From: a virus
Length of the DNA stretch: 64,000 bases
Virus record (IMG/VR): IMGVR_UViG_3300032334_002567
Span: 248,001 to 312,000 of that record
Direction: 5' to 3' (one strand)
In this document: positions 18,762-26,543 of the stretch, in pieces
Layout: each line of letters opens with the position of its first letter
Position numbering within the stretch: position 1 is the first letter of the stretch
Position numbers and translations under genes: made by a program
Notes under the pieces: generated by a model
What the model was told of the DNA's origin: nothing
The model's database searches: none
The model's input: the letters and a program-made list of their open reading frames with translations, nothing else

Positions 18762-19700
18762 ATGACATATAATAATGATGGTCCAATTTATAGTGTTTTA
18801 AGTGGAAAACCTCTTTTGTTCTCTGGTTTTGAGAAATACTCAATCAACAGAGGCGGCAGTATTGGGACTATTCAATACCCCGCAACTTGGTCAAGCACCA
18901 GCAATTCTTTTACTTTCACAGCCAATCCCAATAGGTCGCTTGACGTTGTTTTTACTCTCAGCGGAACCTCTTCCCTGACCGCCACTGTGCCTGCTCCCAG
19001 CTATTCCAACAGTTATTATAGACCTCGCATTCGCTCTTATAGTAACAACGGCGGGGATTTAGACAAAGACGGGTGGTACAACTACGGCAACTGGCCGTCA
19101 CTTCCTACTAGTCTGAATGCTGGTTCCTACTGGGTCGATGCTCCGGTTACTGGTGACGGCGGTTATCCCACTGCGCATACAATCACCCTCCAGTTTGCCA
19201 ACTCTGTGCTTACCAGTGCGAAACCGCGTGATATTTACACAGACTACACCCAATCCACACCAGCAGCGCAAGTTAGTGTAAGCGGTCTGGTGACATCGTT
19301 TACGGTTGCCCCCAACGCACAGCCTGGAAAGGTGTTCTTTACTGTACCGGCGGGTTCCGCGCGATCAGTGACTTTTGCCGACACTAGAGTTGCCTATACC
19401 CATCCGATCTCCACGCACTATATCGCAATCAGCAATGTCAATAGAATCTACGATCTCGACGAAAATCGGGGCATAATTCGCTCTGTTGTCAACTATTCAA
19501 ACTCTGGTTGGTATCTTGATGGCACCGGCACTTATTCATCGCCCTATACAGGAAATTCTAACACTATCAATAGTTCTGATTACTTCAAAACTAAGACTAT
19601 GACTCTCAATCCCGGCGATTACATAGTTGATCTGCGGGCTGGCTACGACAGCACCGGATACCCCGGCACCGGATACACCGGGACAATCACAATCACATGA
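18762..19700 (+). CDS. DGPIY-leader protein B, 312 aa, GC-rich cargo
   Basis: The conserved leader (NNDGPIYSVLSGKP) is followed by about 290 residues of Ser/Thr/Tyr-rich beta-type sequence, with two similar C-terminal patterns ending SGYPGTGYTGTITIT-like. The cargo DNA is clearly more GC-rich and uses different codons from the leader, so the domain was probably imported behind the resident leader. A sulfotransferase-like gene follows 10 bases later. Confidence 0.8.
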   Translation: MTYNNDGPIYSVLSGKPLLFSGFEKYSINRGGSIGTIQYPATWSSTSNSFTFTANPNRSLDVVFTLSGTSSLTATVPAPSYSNSYYRPRIRSYSNNGGDLDKDGWYNYGNWPSLPTSLNAGSYWVDAPVTGDGGYPTAHTITLQFANSVLTSAKPRDIYTDYTQSTPAAQVSVSGLVTSFTVAPNAQPGKVFFTVPAGSARSVTFADTRVAYTHPISTHYIAISNVNRIYDLDENRGIIRSVVNYSNSGWYLDGTGTYSSPYTGNSNTINSSDYFKTKTMTLNPGDYIVDLRAGYDSTGYPGTGYTGTITIT

Positions 19701-19710
19701 GGTGCAGCCA

Positions 19711-20223
19711 ATGAGAGGCGCAAAAATCACACTACCAAATGGGAAAAAGTTTGCTCTGGTACCTCGTAGCGGAAGCTACAGTATCATATGGCAAGCTTTA
19801 CCGACATCTCTAAGAAATCCAGTTGGAGAAAGATGGCATCCTATTAATGCTACTACTCACACTATAGGCTCACCATTAAATAGCGACGATATTTCTGGCT
19901 TATGTTGTTTAGTTAGAGATCCTATTGAAAGATTTAAATCAGCTTGTGCTAGACAACAAAAAACTGTAGAAGAAGGGCTTAACCTAATCGAAACTGATGT
20001 CCACTTTTGGACACTGAAATCTATGGGACTACTGACTGATGGAATAACCCACTTTCGCTTTCCTGATCAAATAGATGATTGTGCGCAATGGTTGGGGTTA
20101 GAGACTCCTGTGCCAATATTGAATAACGAACCTGAAGAAGGCAAGCCAGTTCTAACCGAAGACCAGAAGATTCTTATTCGTGAAGCATACTCTTCTGATG
20201 TAACTTTGTGGGAATCTTTATAA
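19711..20223 (+). CDS. sulfotransferase-like protein 3
   Basis: A 170-residue paralogue of the gene at 5116. PRSGSYSI at residues 18-25 and VRDPIERFKSA at 68-78 are the PAPS-type motifs; VEEGL and HFWTLKSMGLL are shared with the first copy. I chose ATG 19711 since MRG matches the start of 5116. Again it follows a surface-type protein, so it may act on that protein or its glycan. Confidence 0.75.
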   Translation: MRGAKITLPNGKKFALVPRSGSYSIIWQALPTSLRNPVGERWHPINATTHTIGSPLNSDDISGLCCLVRDPIERFKSACARQQKTVEEGLNLIETDVHFWTLKSMGLLTDGITHFRFPDQIDDCAQWLGLETPVPILNNEPEEGKPVLTEDQKILIREAYSSDVTLWESL

Positions 20224-20239
20224 AAAGGAAAAAATTATT

Positions 20240-20584
20240 ATGGTATATGATACTGATGGGCCGATTTATAGCATGTTAACAGGGAAACCTGACCCATTCT
20301 GTTATTTTTGTGACAGTAACCAGGACGGACCTTATGCAACATGCGGACAAGGACCGCCAAACGGATACTTTAACGGATTTCTTACCAGTGCTGAACGAGA
20401 TAGTTGGTGTTATAGCCCGGTATTTAGAACCTATTGCAACCCTGAAATGGGATGTAGAGATTGCTGTTACTATGGGGACTGCATTGGGAACGCACATTCT
20501 TGCAGTTCTCGCGAAGCACTAGGATATACAGTTTACACGAATGACAACTGCAATGGCGTTGGATGGGGCCAGCCTTGTTCATGA
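20240..20584 (+). CDS. DGPIY-leader protein C, Cys-rich
   Basis: A 114-residue protein with leader DTDGPIYSMLTGKPDP and then at least 13 cysteines (FCYFCDS, CGQGPP, CRDCCYYGDC, CNGVGWGQPC). The pattern suggests a disulfide-stabilised extracellular domain. AAAAAGGAAAAAATT precedes the start. No family recognised. Confidence 0.72.
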   Translation: MVYDTDGPIYSMLTGKPDPFCYFCDSNQDGPYATCGQGPPNGYFNGFLTSAERDSWCYSPVFRTYCNPEMGCRDCCYYGDCIGNAHSCSSREALGYTVYTNDNCNGVGWGQPCS

Positions 20585-20612
20585 GTTCAACAGTCATTTA
20601 AGGGGTTTAATT

Positions 20613-20987
20613 ATGGTATATGATGATAATGGGCCGATTTATAGCATGTTAAATGGTAAGCCTTGCTCAACAGACTTTTATAGCACAAATTTAAGAGATC
20701 CTGGTTGTCCATGTAGGTGTCTTTGGTTAGTAGGCTATGAAGCAACATACGTGAACAATGCCACAAGTTGTCCACCAGGAGGTTATGTTAATAATGGTTC
20801 TTTGGGTGAAGATAATTATTACAGTTGCTATGTGGTGGCAGACTGCAATTGCAGTAGTCCTTCGTTTTCAGCACCAGGATCAATTTTCACTCAACTTGAT
20901 CCAATGATAGGTGCTTGCAATGGTACTTACGGTATGCAGTGTGGAGTTTGCATTGAAGGACAATGCGCTTATGCAAGCATAGAGTAG
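20613..20987 (+). CDS. DGPIY-leader protein D, Cys-rich
   Basis: I chose ATG 20613 because it restores the leader (YDDNGPIYSMLNGKP) and follows AAGGGG; an earlier in-frame start would overlap gene C. The 124-residue product has about 14 cysteines in pairs (CPCRC, CNCSS, CGVCIEGQC) and is probably an extracellular disulfide-rich domain. Here the leader Asp is Asn. Confidence 0.7.
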   Translation: MVYDDNGPIYSMLNGKPCSTDFYSTNLRDPGCPCRCLWLVGYEATYVNNATSCPPGGYVNNGSLGEDNYYSCYVVADCNCSSPSFSAPGSIFTQLDPMIGACNGTYGMQCGVCIEGQCAYASIE

Positions 20988-21029
20988 ACATCCTATTGGA
21001 ATAAAAATATAAATTAAAAGAGGTATATC

Positions 21030-21563
21030 ATGACATATAATAACGAAGATGGGCCGATTTATAGCATGTTGAGTGGAAAATGTAGTAGTGGATTTGTTTT
21101 ATCCAATTTCCCAGTGCCTAATTGCAACCTAGAAAGTTATCTCTTTAGTTATCAGAATTGCTACGAAGCAGTAAGTGGCTCGGGAGCAAGCGTCACTCAG
21201 AACGGTGACGGAGACATGTTTGACTATGGAAGTCCAAATGGAACCTACAATTTTAGTCCAGATGCTTTCGGGCAAGGAATTGATGGAAGCGAATCCGGCT
21301 ATTTACGCACAGGAAATAATGGCTACTTATTTATGCACAATAAAGATTATTCCTGTAGTGAAGACGGATATACTGGAGAGTTTTGGGTTTTCTTTAAACC
21401 AGGTTGTGATAGTTGGATTATAGCTACAGCACCAGGAACAAGAGGAAACTTCCCTACAACTGGTTGGACATTAACTCAAAAAGCTTTGGGCGTATATAGA
21501 GGTTGCGAAGGATGTGGTGCTAATGATCCAACATCTTTTAATTTGACTTTTAATTGTCTGTAA
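21030..21563 (+). CDS. DGPIY-leader protein E
   Basis: A 177-residue protein with leader NNEDGPIYSMLSGK and the conserved AAGAGGTATATC ribosome binding site. The cargo is Gly/Ser/aromatic-rich with eight or more Cys (PNCNLES, CSEDGYTGEFW, CEGCGAND). Likely secreted or virion-exposed. Unknown function. Confidence 0.75.
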   Translation: MTYNNEDGPIYSMLSGKCSSGFVLSNFPVPNCNLESYLFSYQNCYEAVSGSGASVTQNGDGDMFDYGSPNGTYNFSPDAFGQGIDGSESGYLRTGNNGYLFMHNKDYSCSEDGYTGEFWVFFKPGCDSWIIATAPGTRGNFPTTGWTLTQKALGVYRGCEGCGANDPTSFNLTFNCL

Positions 21564-21570
21564 AGATAAA

Positions 21571-21600
21571 ATACATATAATAACAATGATGGGCCGGATT
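21571..21600 (+). pseudogene. decayed leader relic
   Basis: ACATATAATAACAATGATGG matches the leader coding start, but the G of the ATG is lost and the frame stops after about a dozen codons. About 50 bases on (21652-21689) a piece of the leader upstream region is also present, matching 14158-14195. This marks the end of the leader-family block. Confidence 0.6.
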
Positions 21601-21838
21601 ACCTCCTGTTAGCATGGTGACTTCTATGGTTAAGATAAGGCCTATTAATTTTGTGAAGCAATATTAAATATATTGTACAAAAAAGACGTTATTAATTTTG
21701 TGAAGCATTATTAATAATGTCTATTATAAGCTAATCATATGAGATATCCACCGTTTTGTGTAGCTTTTCACATATGATCTGGGAGATGTTTAGAGAGAAT
21801 TTTTAAGCAGTATTTGTGAAGTTAATAAATAGAAAAAA

Positions 21839-21879
21839 CCCGCCCATATATAGTTAACGCAACTAGTATATGGGCAGGG
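21839..21879. terminator. strong inverted repeat, possible terminator
   Basis: CCCGCCCATATA pairs with TATATGGGCAGGG (one mismatch) around a 16-base loop. It lacks a clear T run on the plus side but has an A run (AGAAAAAA) just before it, so on the minus strand it would end in T's. It may bound the two transcription zones. Confidence 0.45.
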
Positions 21880-22279
21880 TCCTCTAACAAATAAACAAAA
21901 TACATTTAACAAACAAATTTGTGTAACATAAGGAACAGACGAGCATTTTAACATGAAGATTCATAAGGTTATTAACTTGTGTAGACATTTTATGATTATT
22001 GGGTGTGTAACCCACAATATTGATAAGTAAAGTGGTAGTTTGGGATCATAACCCACAATAAGACTATTTTTCGTATGTTATCAAAAATAAGCTATAATTT
22101 GAATAAAATAGTATTATTGTGAAATATGGGCCAGGTAGTGATGAATGGTTGGGCCTAGCCAGCCTTTGTTTGAACGCTTGTTCACCTCCCAGTTGCTGGG
22201 AGGATTCCATCCTTGAGCCCTTAATTCATCAAATTATATAAGCATCTATTGATGTTATTTTTATATTCTTTTGGTCTTT

Positions 22280-22342
22280 GGAATCTTTTCACAACCTTTT
22301 TGTGCACCTTTAATTGAATATAAATGGGAGTGAAAAGATTCC
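22280..22342. repeat. 13-base inverted repeat with 37-base loop
   Basis: GGAATCTTTTCAC (22280-22292) pairs perfectly with GTGAAAAGATTCC (22330-22342). A further short hairpin ACTTT/AAAGT around an ACCGAGCGGG loop follows. Confidence 0.7.
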
Positions 22343-22421
22343 AACTTTACCGAGCGGGAAAGTTTGGAACATTGAGGCAGGGTTTCACCCTTAAATGTCC
22401 CGAGCGGGAAGTTTTGACCTA

Positions 22422-22540
22422 CCGGATCTGGGTAGGGACTTTGAAAAGTTCTTCTTTCTCAGTTCCGGATCTGGGTAGCGACTTTGAAAAGTTCTTCTTT
22501 CTCAGTTCCGGATCTGGGTAGCGACTTTGAAAAGGTTGTG
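22422..22540 (+). repeat. 43-base tandem repeat, about 2.7 copies
   Basis: CCGGATCTGGGTAGCGACTT begins at 22422 (with one G for C), 22465 and 22508. Each full unit continues with TGAAAAGTTCTTCTTTCTCA. A single CCGGATCTG occurs again near 22590. Non-coding in context. Confidence 0.8.
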
Positions 22541-22794
22541 TTCTTAATTTAAAATTAGCGGCAATAACTTTTTGGCACGCATCTGCAGCTCCGGATCTGA
22601 AAAAGATACGAATTGGAGATAACCTAAGTGTCAGGTTCTTTAAGGGTTGAGATTTTGAGGTTCTTTTGCTATGTGAATTGACCCCTCTTGACAGCGACCC
22701 CCTTTTGAGTGATGGTGTGTTGCGGTATTGGAGCCGCACATCATTTTTAGCAGTTTTACTTCTAGGATTCCCATGACAAGAAAAGGTGATAACT

Positions 22795-23196
22795 GTGAAA
22801 TCTCTTATGACGCAGGGCGAAGTAGAAGCCCAGATTGGCTCGACCGTCTTAAAATTCTATGCTGATATGTTTAGTCGTGGTCCTCATCATATTCAGGTGG
22901 ATGTGTATCGGTCATCTGCTGTGGTAATTACACAGAATAATTTCAATAAGTCTGAAAAGCAGATGATGGAACTTAGTCCACAGATGTTTAGGGATATGAG
23001 ATTTCGAATTATTGATTCAAATAGAGCTATTTTGAATGCTTTTATTGAGGCGGCTACTGGTGTGGTTGTGAATTGTTTTCATCATGATGTATCTGTCCTG
23101 ACAGGTGAAGAGGCGTTTATTTTTTCGTTGAAAGGTTCGCCGTCATATAGGCTGAATCATAATAATGGCAAAAGCCATACTAAATGCTTTGCCTGA
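22795..23196 (+). CDS. DUF2294/MpsC-like protein
   Basis: A 133-residue protein that matches the DUF2294 pattern: GEVEAQIGSTVLKFYADMFS, RGPHHIQVDVYRSSAVVI, a middle basic stretch, and a TG..V....HDVS..TGEE.FIF end. The family was linked by name to a sodium-dependent membrane-potential system in bacteria; its biochemical role is unclear. I chose GTG 22795 because AAAAGG lies 8 bases upstream. It stands alone between long non-coding regions, which is unusual for a phage gene. Confidence 0.75.
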   Translation: MKSLMTQGEVEAQIGSTVLKFYADMFSRGPHHIQVDVYRSSAVVITQNNFNKSEKQMMELSPQMFRDMRFRIIDSNRAILNAFIEAATGVVVNCFHHDVSVLTGEEAFIFSLKGSPSYRLNHNNGKSHTKCFA

Positions 23197-23234
23197 TTTA
23201 ACACTTTTTGAGTTAAAGGGTCCGGAAGGTCCAC

Positions 23235-23378
23235 ATGGAAAAGTTGAATGGTCCTAAAGGTCCGAAAGGGCCGAAGGGTCCAAAAGGACTTTTCTTGTCT
23301 AATTTTAAATTTGTGTACTGCCCGGATCATCTTTTATACGTTCAGCGCATATCTATATGTCAAAGAAACATGATCTAG
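23235..23378 (+). CDS. possible collagen-like small protein, 47 aa
   Basis: The frame reads MEKLNGPKGPKGPKGPKG and continues for 29 residues. Four G-P-K triplets recall collagen-type repeats. AAGG upstream could serve as ribosome binding site. The DNA repeat might equally be a structural element without translation. Confidence 0.3.
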   Translation: MEKLNGPKGPKGPKGPKGLFLSNFKFVYCPDHLLYVQRISICQRNMI

Positions 23379-23844
23379 GTACATGAAAGATCATGTTTTT
23401 TCGGATAAGTGAGTAAACCGGGTTGCTAAAAAATGAACACTTAAGTGCTTACTGGCATTAGACTTGTGAATATTCTTGCAATGCTGTAAGAATCTGTAAC
23501 CTCCTTATTTTATTGGGGTTATGGCTTGCAAAAATCATGAAGCAATTCCCAGATCTGTTCGTAGTCCTTTATTTGGTTTTTCCCGTTCGGGAATATCGGC
23601 TCTTAAGGGCTTATTTTTTCCCGTTCGGGAGTATTTTGTGAAGTTCTTTTGGACAACCTTGGGTCAGGGCTCTGAGAAAAGATGTTCTTTGGGACAAATT
23701 GTGGACGTGACCATAAGAGATAAAATGAAAACGCCCCCTTGCAATCATCAGTAAGAGTTGAGTTTTGACTGATTATTGGTCTTTTTGATTAAAATTGGTT
23801 TGAAAATTGTGGATTATCAGTAATTATCAGTTGAAACGGAGGTT

Positions 23845-23982
23845 GTGCAGGCTGAAAAGATGGATTTTAAGACCAACGGACTATGTGCCCATAAGAAAAG
23901 ATGGTGGTTTTTTCCTTTGATTGGTTATTTCCCGAGAAAAGAAGGTTTTTTGGGTCTTGACAGAGTTGGTCAAGGGGTGTGA
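23845..23982 (+). CDS. possible small basic protein, 45 aa
   Basis: A GTG-start frame right behind GGAGG; the spacing is too tight for GTG 23845 and long for ATG 23860. The product is basic and aromatic (HKKRWWFFPLIGYFPRK). Weak support. Confidence 0.25.
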   Translation: MQAEKMDFKTNGLCAHKKRWWFFPLIGYFPRKEGFLGLDRVGQGV

Positions 23983-24065
23983 AAGTTGATTTGTACCCAA
24001 TGGGGGCAATTTATTTGTACCCTAAGGAGATAGGGTATCGAGTAATTTAAAATTAGGGAGGGTTT

Positions 24066-24308
24066 ATGGATGATTCTGAGGCGGTTCGTCGTGCAATGGT
24101 GGAAGAGATCAATAGTTCGCCGGGGGATAGGGCTGAGTTGGAGGCTAGGTATGGGCAGGTGTGGGATACTTCGGAGCTTGGTCGTGATTTTGAGGTGGTG
24201 AGTTTTGCTGCTCCGTTGGTGATTGCTAGGAATAAGGCTACCGGAGAGGTTGGTTCATTGTTTTTCCAGCACATGCCCCGGTTTTATTGGGGATGGAAGG
24301 CTGACTAA
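24066..24308 (+). CDS. hypothetical protein, 80 aa
   Basis: First gene behind a TTGTACCCTA motif (end 41 bases upstream). AGGGAGGGTTT gives a good ribosome binding site. The sequence has a compact C-terminal part (RDFEVVSFAAPLVIARNKAT, then GSLFFQHMPRFYW) that I recall from other phage and bacterial small proteins of unknown role. Confidence 0.75.
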   Translation: MDDSEAVRRAMVEEINSSPGDRAELEARYGQVWDTSELGRDFEVVSFAAPLVIARNKATGEVGSLFFQHMPRFYWGWKAD

Positions 24309-24379
24309 TTCCAAATTATACGAAATTGACATTTTGATTGTACCCTATAGACTTGTTTCGTATAAAAGCAGGAGGTTCT

Positions 24380-25465
24380 ATGATTCCACAGGGTGAGTTG
24401 ATTTTCTGGGGGCCGAAGCATGAGGACAATCTTCCTATGCCTAGTAGGGAGGATAGGTTGAAGCGGGTGGACTCTGGCAATCCTTCTAGTCCGTTTAGCC
24501 GGTTCGTTGGTAATGAGCGGGCTGTTCGGAAGATGCAGGCTGCTGTGTATAGTGCGTTGGGCCGTCCGAATCATATCCAGCGTGATTTGGCGTTTGCCAT
24601 CTTTGGGCCTGCGTCTAGTGGCAAGACTACTTTGGCTCGGCTTTATGCTGATTCTGTAGAGTTGCCGTTGGTGGAGGTTAGTCCCAAGAGTATTCGGACT
24701 ACGGATGATCTTTTGGAGTTCATTCGTGCGACTTTGCTGGAGACAGAGGTTCCGTTGGTGGATTGTGGTACGGATCAGTTTGTGTTGCCTCCGATGGTGG
24801 TGTTTATTGACGAGGTTCATGCACTGAGTCGTTCGGTGGTGGATGGTCTGTTGAAGGCTACGGAATATAAGGATGCCATTCTTGTGACGGACGGTGGTTC
24901 AACCGTTGACTGTCATAACGTGACATGGATGATTGCGACAACGGATGAGGGTCGGTTGTTTGATGCGTTCCGTACTCGTTTTAGCCCGATTATGTTGCAG
25001 TATTTGACTAAGGCCGAAGTGGCGAAGATTGTTAGCATGGCTCATAAGGATTTGCCTTCTGAGGTGTGTATGTTGGTGGCTCACTATAACAGTCGGATTC
25101 CCCGTAAGGCTTTGGAGTTTGCTAGGTACATGAAGATGGTTCGTGATATGCACCCTGAGATGACTTGGGAGGACGTTGCCCGTCAGGTTGCTGGTGATGA
25201 GGGGATTGACGAGTATGGGATGCAGGAGCTTCATTTGAAGGTCTTGCGGGCTTTGGGTCAGGGGCCGGTTGCTCGTAATCGTATAAGTTTGGTTGTGGGC
25301 AGGAAGATTGAGGAAGTGGAGCGGTACATCATGCCGTGGCTGTTGAGTGAGACAGAGGATCAGCCTGCGATGGTTACTGTGTCGAGCAAGGGCTATGTGA
25401 TTACTAGGGCTGGGCTTGACGAATTGGAGAAACGTGGTATAAGCTATGTGGCTGAAGCTGCGTGA
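24380..25465 (+). CDS. RuvB-like AAA+ ATPase
   Basis: A 361-residue protein with Walker A GPASSGKT (76-83), Walker B VVFIDEVH around Asp144, a sensor-1 region (WMIATTDEGRL) and the arginine finger region (FRTRFSP). The C-terminal 110 residues match the winged helix of RuvB (LHLKVLRALGQGPVARNRIS, then VERYIMPWLL). RuvB drives Holliday-junction branch migration; no RuvA or RuvC is seen here, so the partner is unknown. I chose ATG 24380 because AGGAGG precedes it. The stop codon lies in the first unit of the 35-bp array. Confidence 0.85.
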   Translation: MIPQGELIFWGPKHEDNLPMPSREDRLKRVDSGNPSSPFSRFVGNERAVRKMQAAVYSALGRPNHIQRDLAFAIFGPASSGKTTLARLYADSVELPLVEVSPKSIRTTDDLLEFIRATLLETEVPLVDCGTDQFVLPPMVVFIDEVHALSRSVVDGLLKATEYKDAILVTDGGSTVDCHNVTWMIATTDEGRLFDAFRTRFSPIMLQYLTKAEVAKIVSMAHKDLPSEVCMLVAHYNSRIPRKALEFARYMKMVRDMHPEMTWEDVARQVAGDEGIDEYGMQELHLKVLRALGQGPVARNRISLVVGRKIEEVERYIMPWLLSETEDQPAMVTVSSKGYVITRAGLDELEKRGISYVAEAA

Positions 25466-26190
25466 ACCAATAAGTTCGATTTTGCACACTGAAGAAGTGA
25501 ACCACTTCCATAGATTTAGCAAGTTCTGTGAGTGAACCACTATAGGGAATTTTACACAAAGCCGTAGTGAACCTTGGATGATGATTTTATATTCGCACTG
25601 AGTGAACCATTAGAAGAGATTTTACATGCCCCACGAGTGAACCATTGAAGCCGATTTTACATGATGAAATAGTGAACCACGGTTTAGGATTTTACATTTT
25701 GACAGAGTGAACCAGCCTCGAAGATTTTACACTGAAGTTGAGTGAACCAGGGACCGGGATTTTACATGGGATCCACAGTGAACCAAGTGGTACGATCTTA
25801 CAGTCAAGAAGAGTGAACCATCAAAAGCAATTTTATAGCGACGTTGAGTGAACCAGACTTTCGGATTTTACATCACGACCGAGTGAACCATATCCGCTGA
25901 TTTAAATAACGGAAAAGAGTGAATCACGCAATACGATTTTTAACACAACGCCCGAGTGAACCAAGAAAACGGATTTCAACATAATCCGATAGTGAACCAT
26001 TGGGCATTTTTTTGCAATGAGAGCGAGTGAACCAAATAGATCGATTTTACATACCGTGCGAGTGAACCAGGGGAGAAGATTTTATAGGTTTGGAGAGTGA
26101 ACCGTGTAGATCGATTTAGCATACAGTTCGAGTGAACCAATTCTTCAGATTTTACATGATGAGTAAGTGAACCATAAATTTGATTTAGCA
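25462..26190 (+). repeat. 35-bp-period array of paired short elements, 21 units
   Basis: Element A (AGTGAACCA) and element B (GATTTTACAT and variants) alternate, with about 8 variable bases after A and about 9-10 after B. Starts of GTGA are at 25462, 25497, 25532, 25567, 25602, 25637, 25672, 25707, 25742, 25778, 25813, 25848, 25883, 25919, 25956, 25992, 26027, 26062, 26097, 26132 and 26167. The period is 35 in most steps and 36-37 in four. The gaps are not conserved, so the spacing itself appears selected. The first unit overlaps the stop of the RuvB-like gene and the last ends at the motif at 26199. An array of protein-binding sites (iteron or centromere type) is the simplest reading. Confidence 0.9.
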
Positions 26191-26272
26191 TAAAGGAATT
26201 GTACCCTATATGGATGCTCGGGTAGCTTTGCATACCATGATGTTGGCACTTGGGCGTGAAGGAGCGACTCCG

Positions 26273-26539
26273 ATGGTCAGGATGGAGTCTGGGTACAGTA
26301 TCAAGAACAACAAGTTCCTAAAAAGATTAAAGAAAAAGTTTAAGAGGCACGGGCCGTGCAGGGTTCCAGAATATGAAGATTATTTTCTTCTAAGTTCGGA
26401 ACCTTATTTTGTTTATAAATATGCGGAGATTATTGGTGCAAACAAAATGCCTGAGCCTTTGCATCGAAAGATGTTAAGTTTTGCTATTATGAATCCGAAT
26501 AATTATTATGTGAAGCGTTATTTAAGTCAAAGGAGTTGA
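26273..26539 (+). CDS. short YA-repeat family protein, 88 aa
   Basis: I chose ATG 26273, which has AAGGAG 8 bases upstream; earlier in-frame ATGs begin next to the TTGTACCCTA motif and would leave no leader. The product is basic (KNNKFLKRLKKKFKRHG), has one YAEI unit and the C-terminal cap 'LHRKMLS...NNYYVKRYL' shared with the genes at 26544, 27555 and 28131. A truncated family member. Confidence 0.7.
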   Translation: MVRMESGYSIKNNKFLKRLKKKFKRHGPCRVPEYEDYFLLSSEPYFVYKYAEIIGANKMPEPLHRKMLSFAIMNPNNYYVKRYLSQRS

Positions 26540-26543
26540 GAAG

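Larger units (their letters stand above)
21601..22794. other. long non-coding, structured region
   Basis: About 1.2 kb without a convincing gene at the switch from the mixed-strand left part to the plus-strand right part. It holds an inverted repeat at 21839-21879 (CCCATATA/TATATGGG), TAACCCACAAT twice (22009 and 22051), a 13-base inverted repeat at 22280-22342, CCCGAGCGGG-type short palindromes, and a 43-base tandem repeat at 22422-22540. A replication origin or a control region would fit, but nothing proves either. Confidence 0.6.
23197..24065. other. second long region with little coding sequence
   Basis: Only weak small reading frames (23235, 23845) are seen. It contains four to five GGTCC..AAAGG units near 23220-23290, two identical TCCCGTTCGGGA palindromes (23581-23592 and 23619-23630), AT-rich stretches and, at 23990, a near-copy (TTGTACCCAA) of the motif that precedes genes downstream. 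A 77-codon frame from 23521 runs through the palindromes and lacks a good ribosome binding site, so I do not call it. Confidence 0.55.

Noticed and set aside
23521-23754. 77-residue reading frame
   Set aside because: Runs through two identical palindromes, with no good ribosome binding site and no protein-like pattern.
24338-24379. TTG starts inside TTGTACCCTA giving proteins beginning 'MYPI' (also at 31800 and 61027)
   Set aside because: The TTG belongs to the motif; good ATG codons with ribosome binding sites follow in each case.
24305-25540. Minus-strand frames opposite the RuvB-like ATPase
   Set aside because: They overlap a gene with all Walker motifs and the array, and lack ribosome binding sites.
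25462-26190. CRISPR array
   Set aside because: Conserved elements are only 9-10 bases and gaps 8-10 bases; no long repeat, no spacers of usual size and no cas genes.
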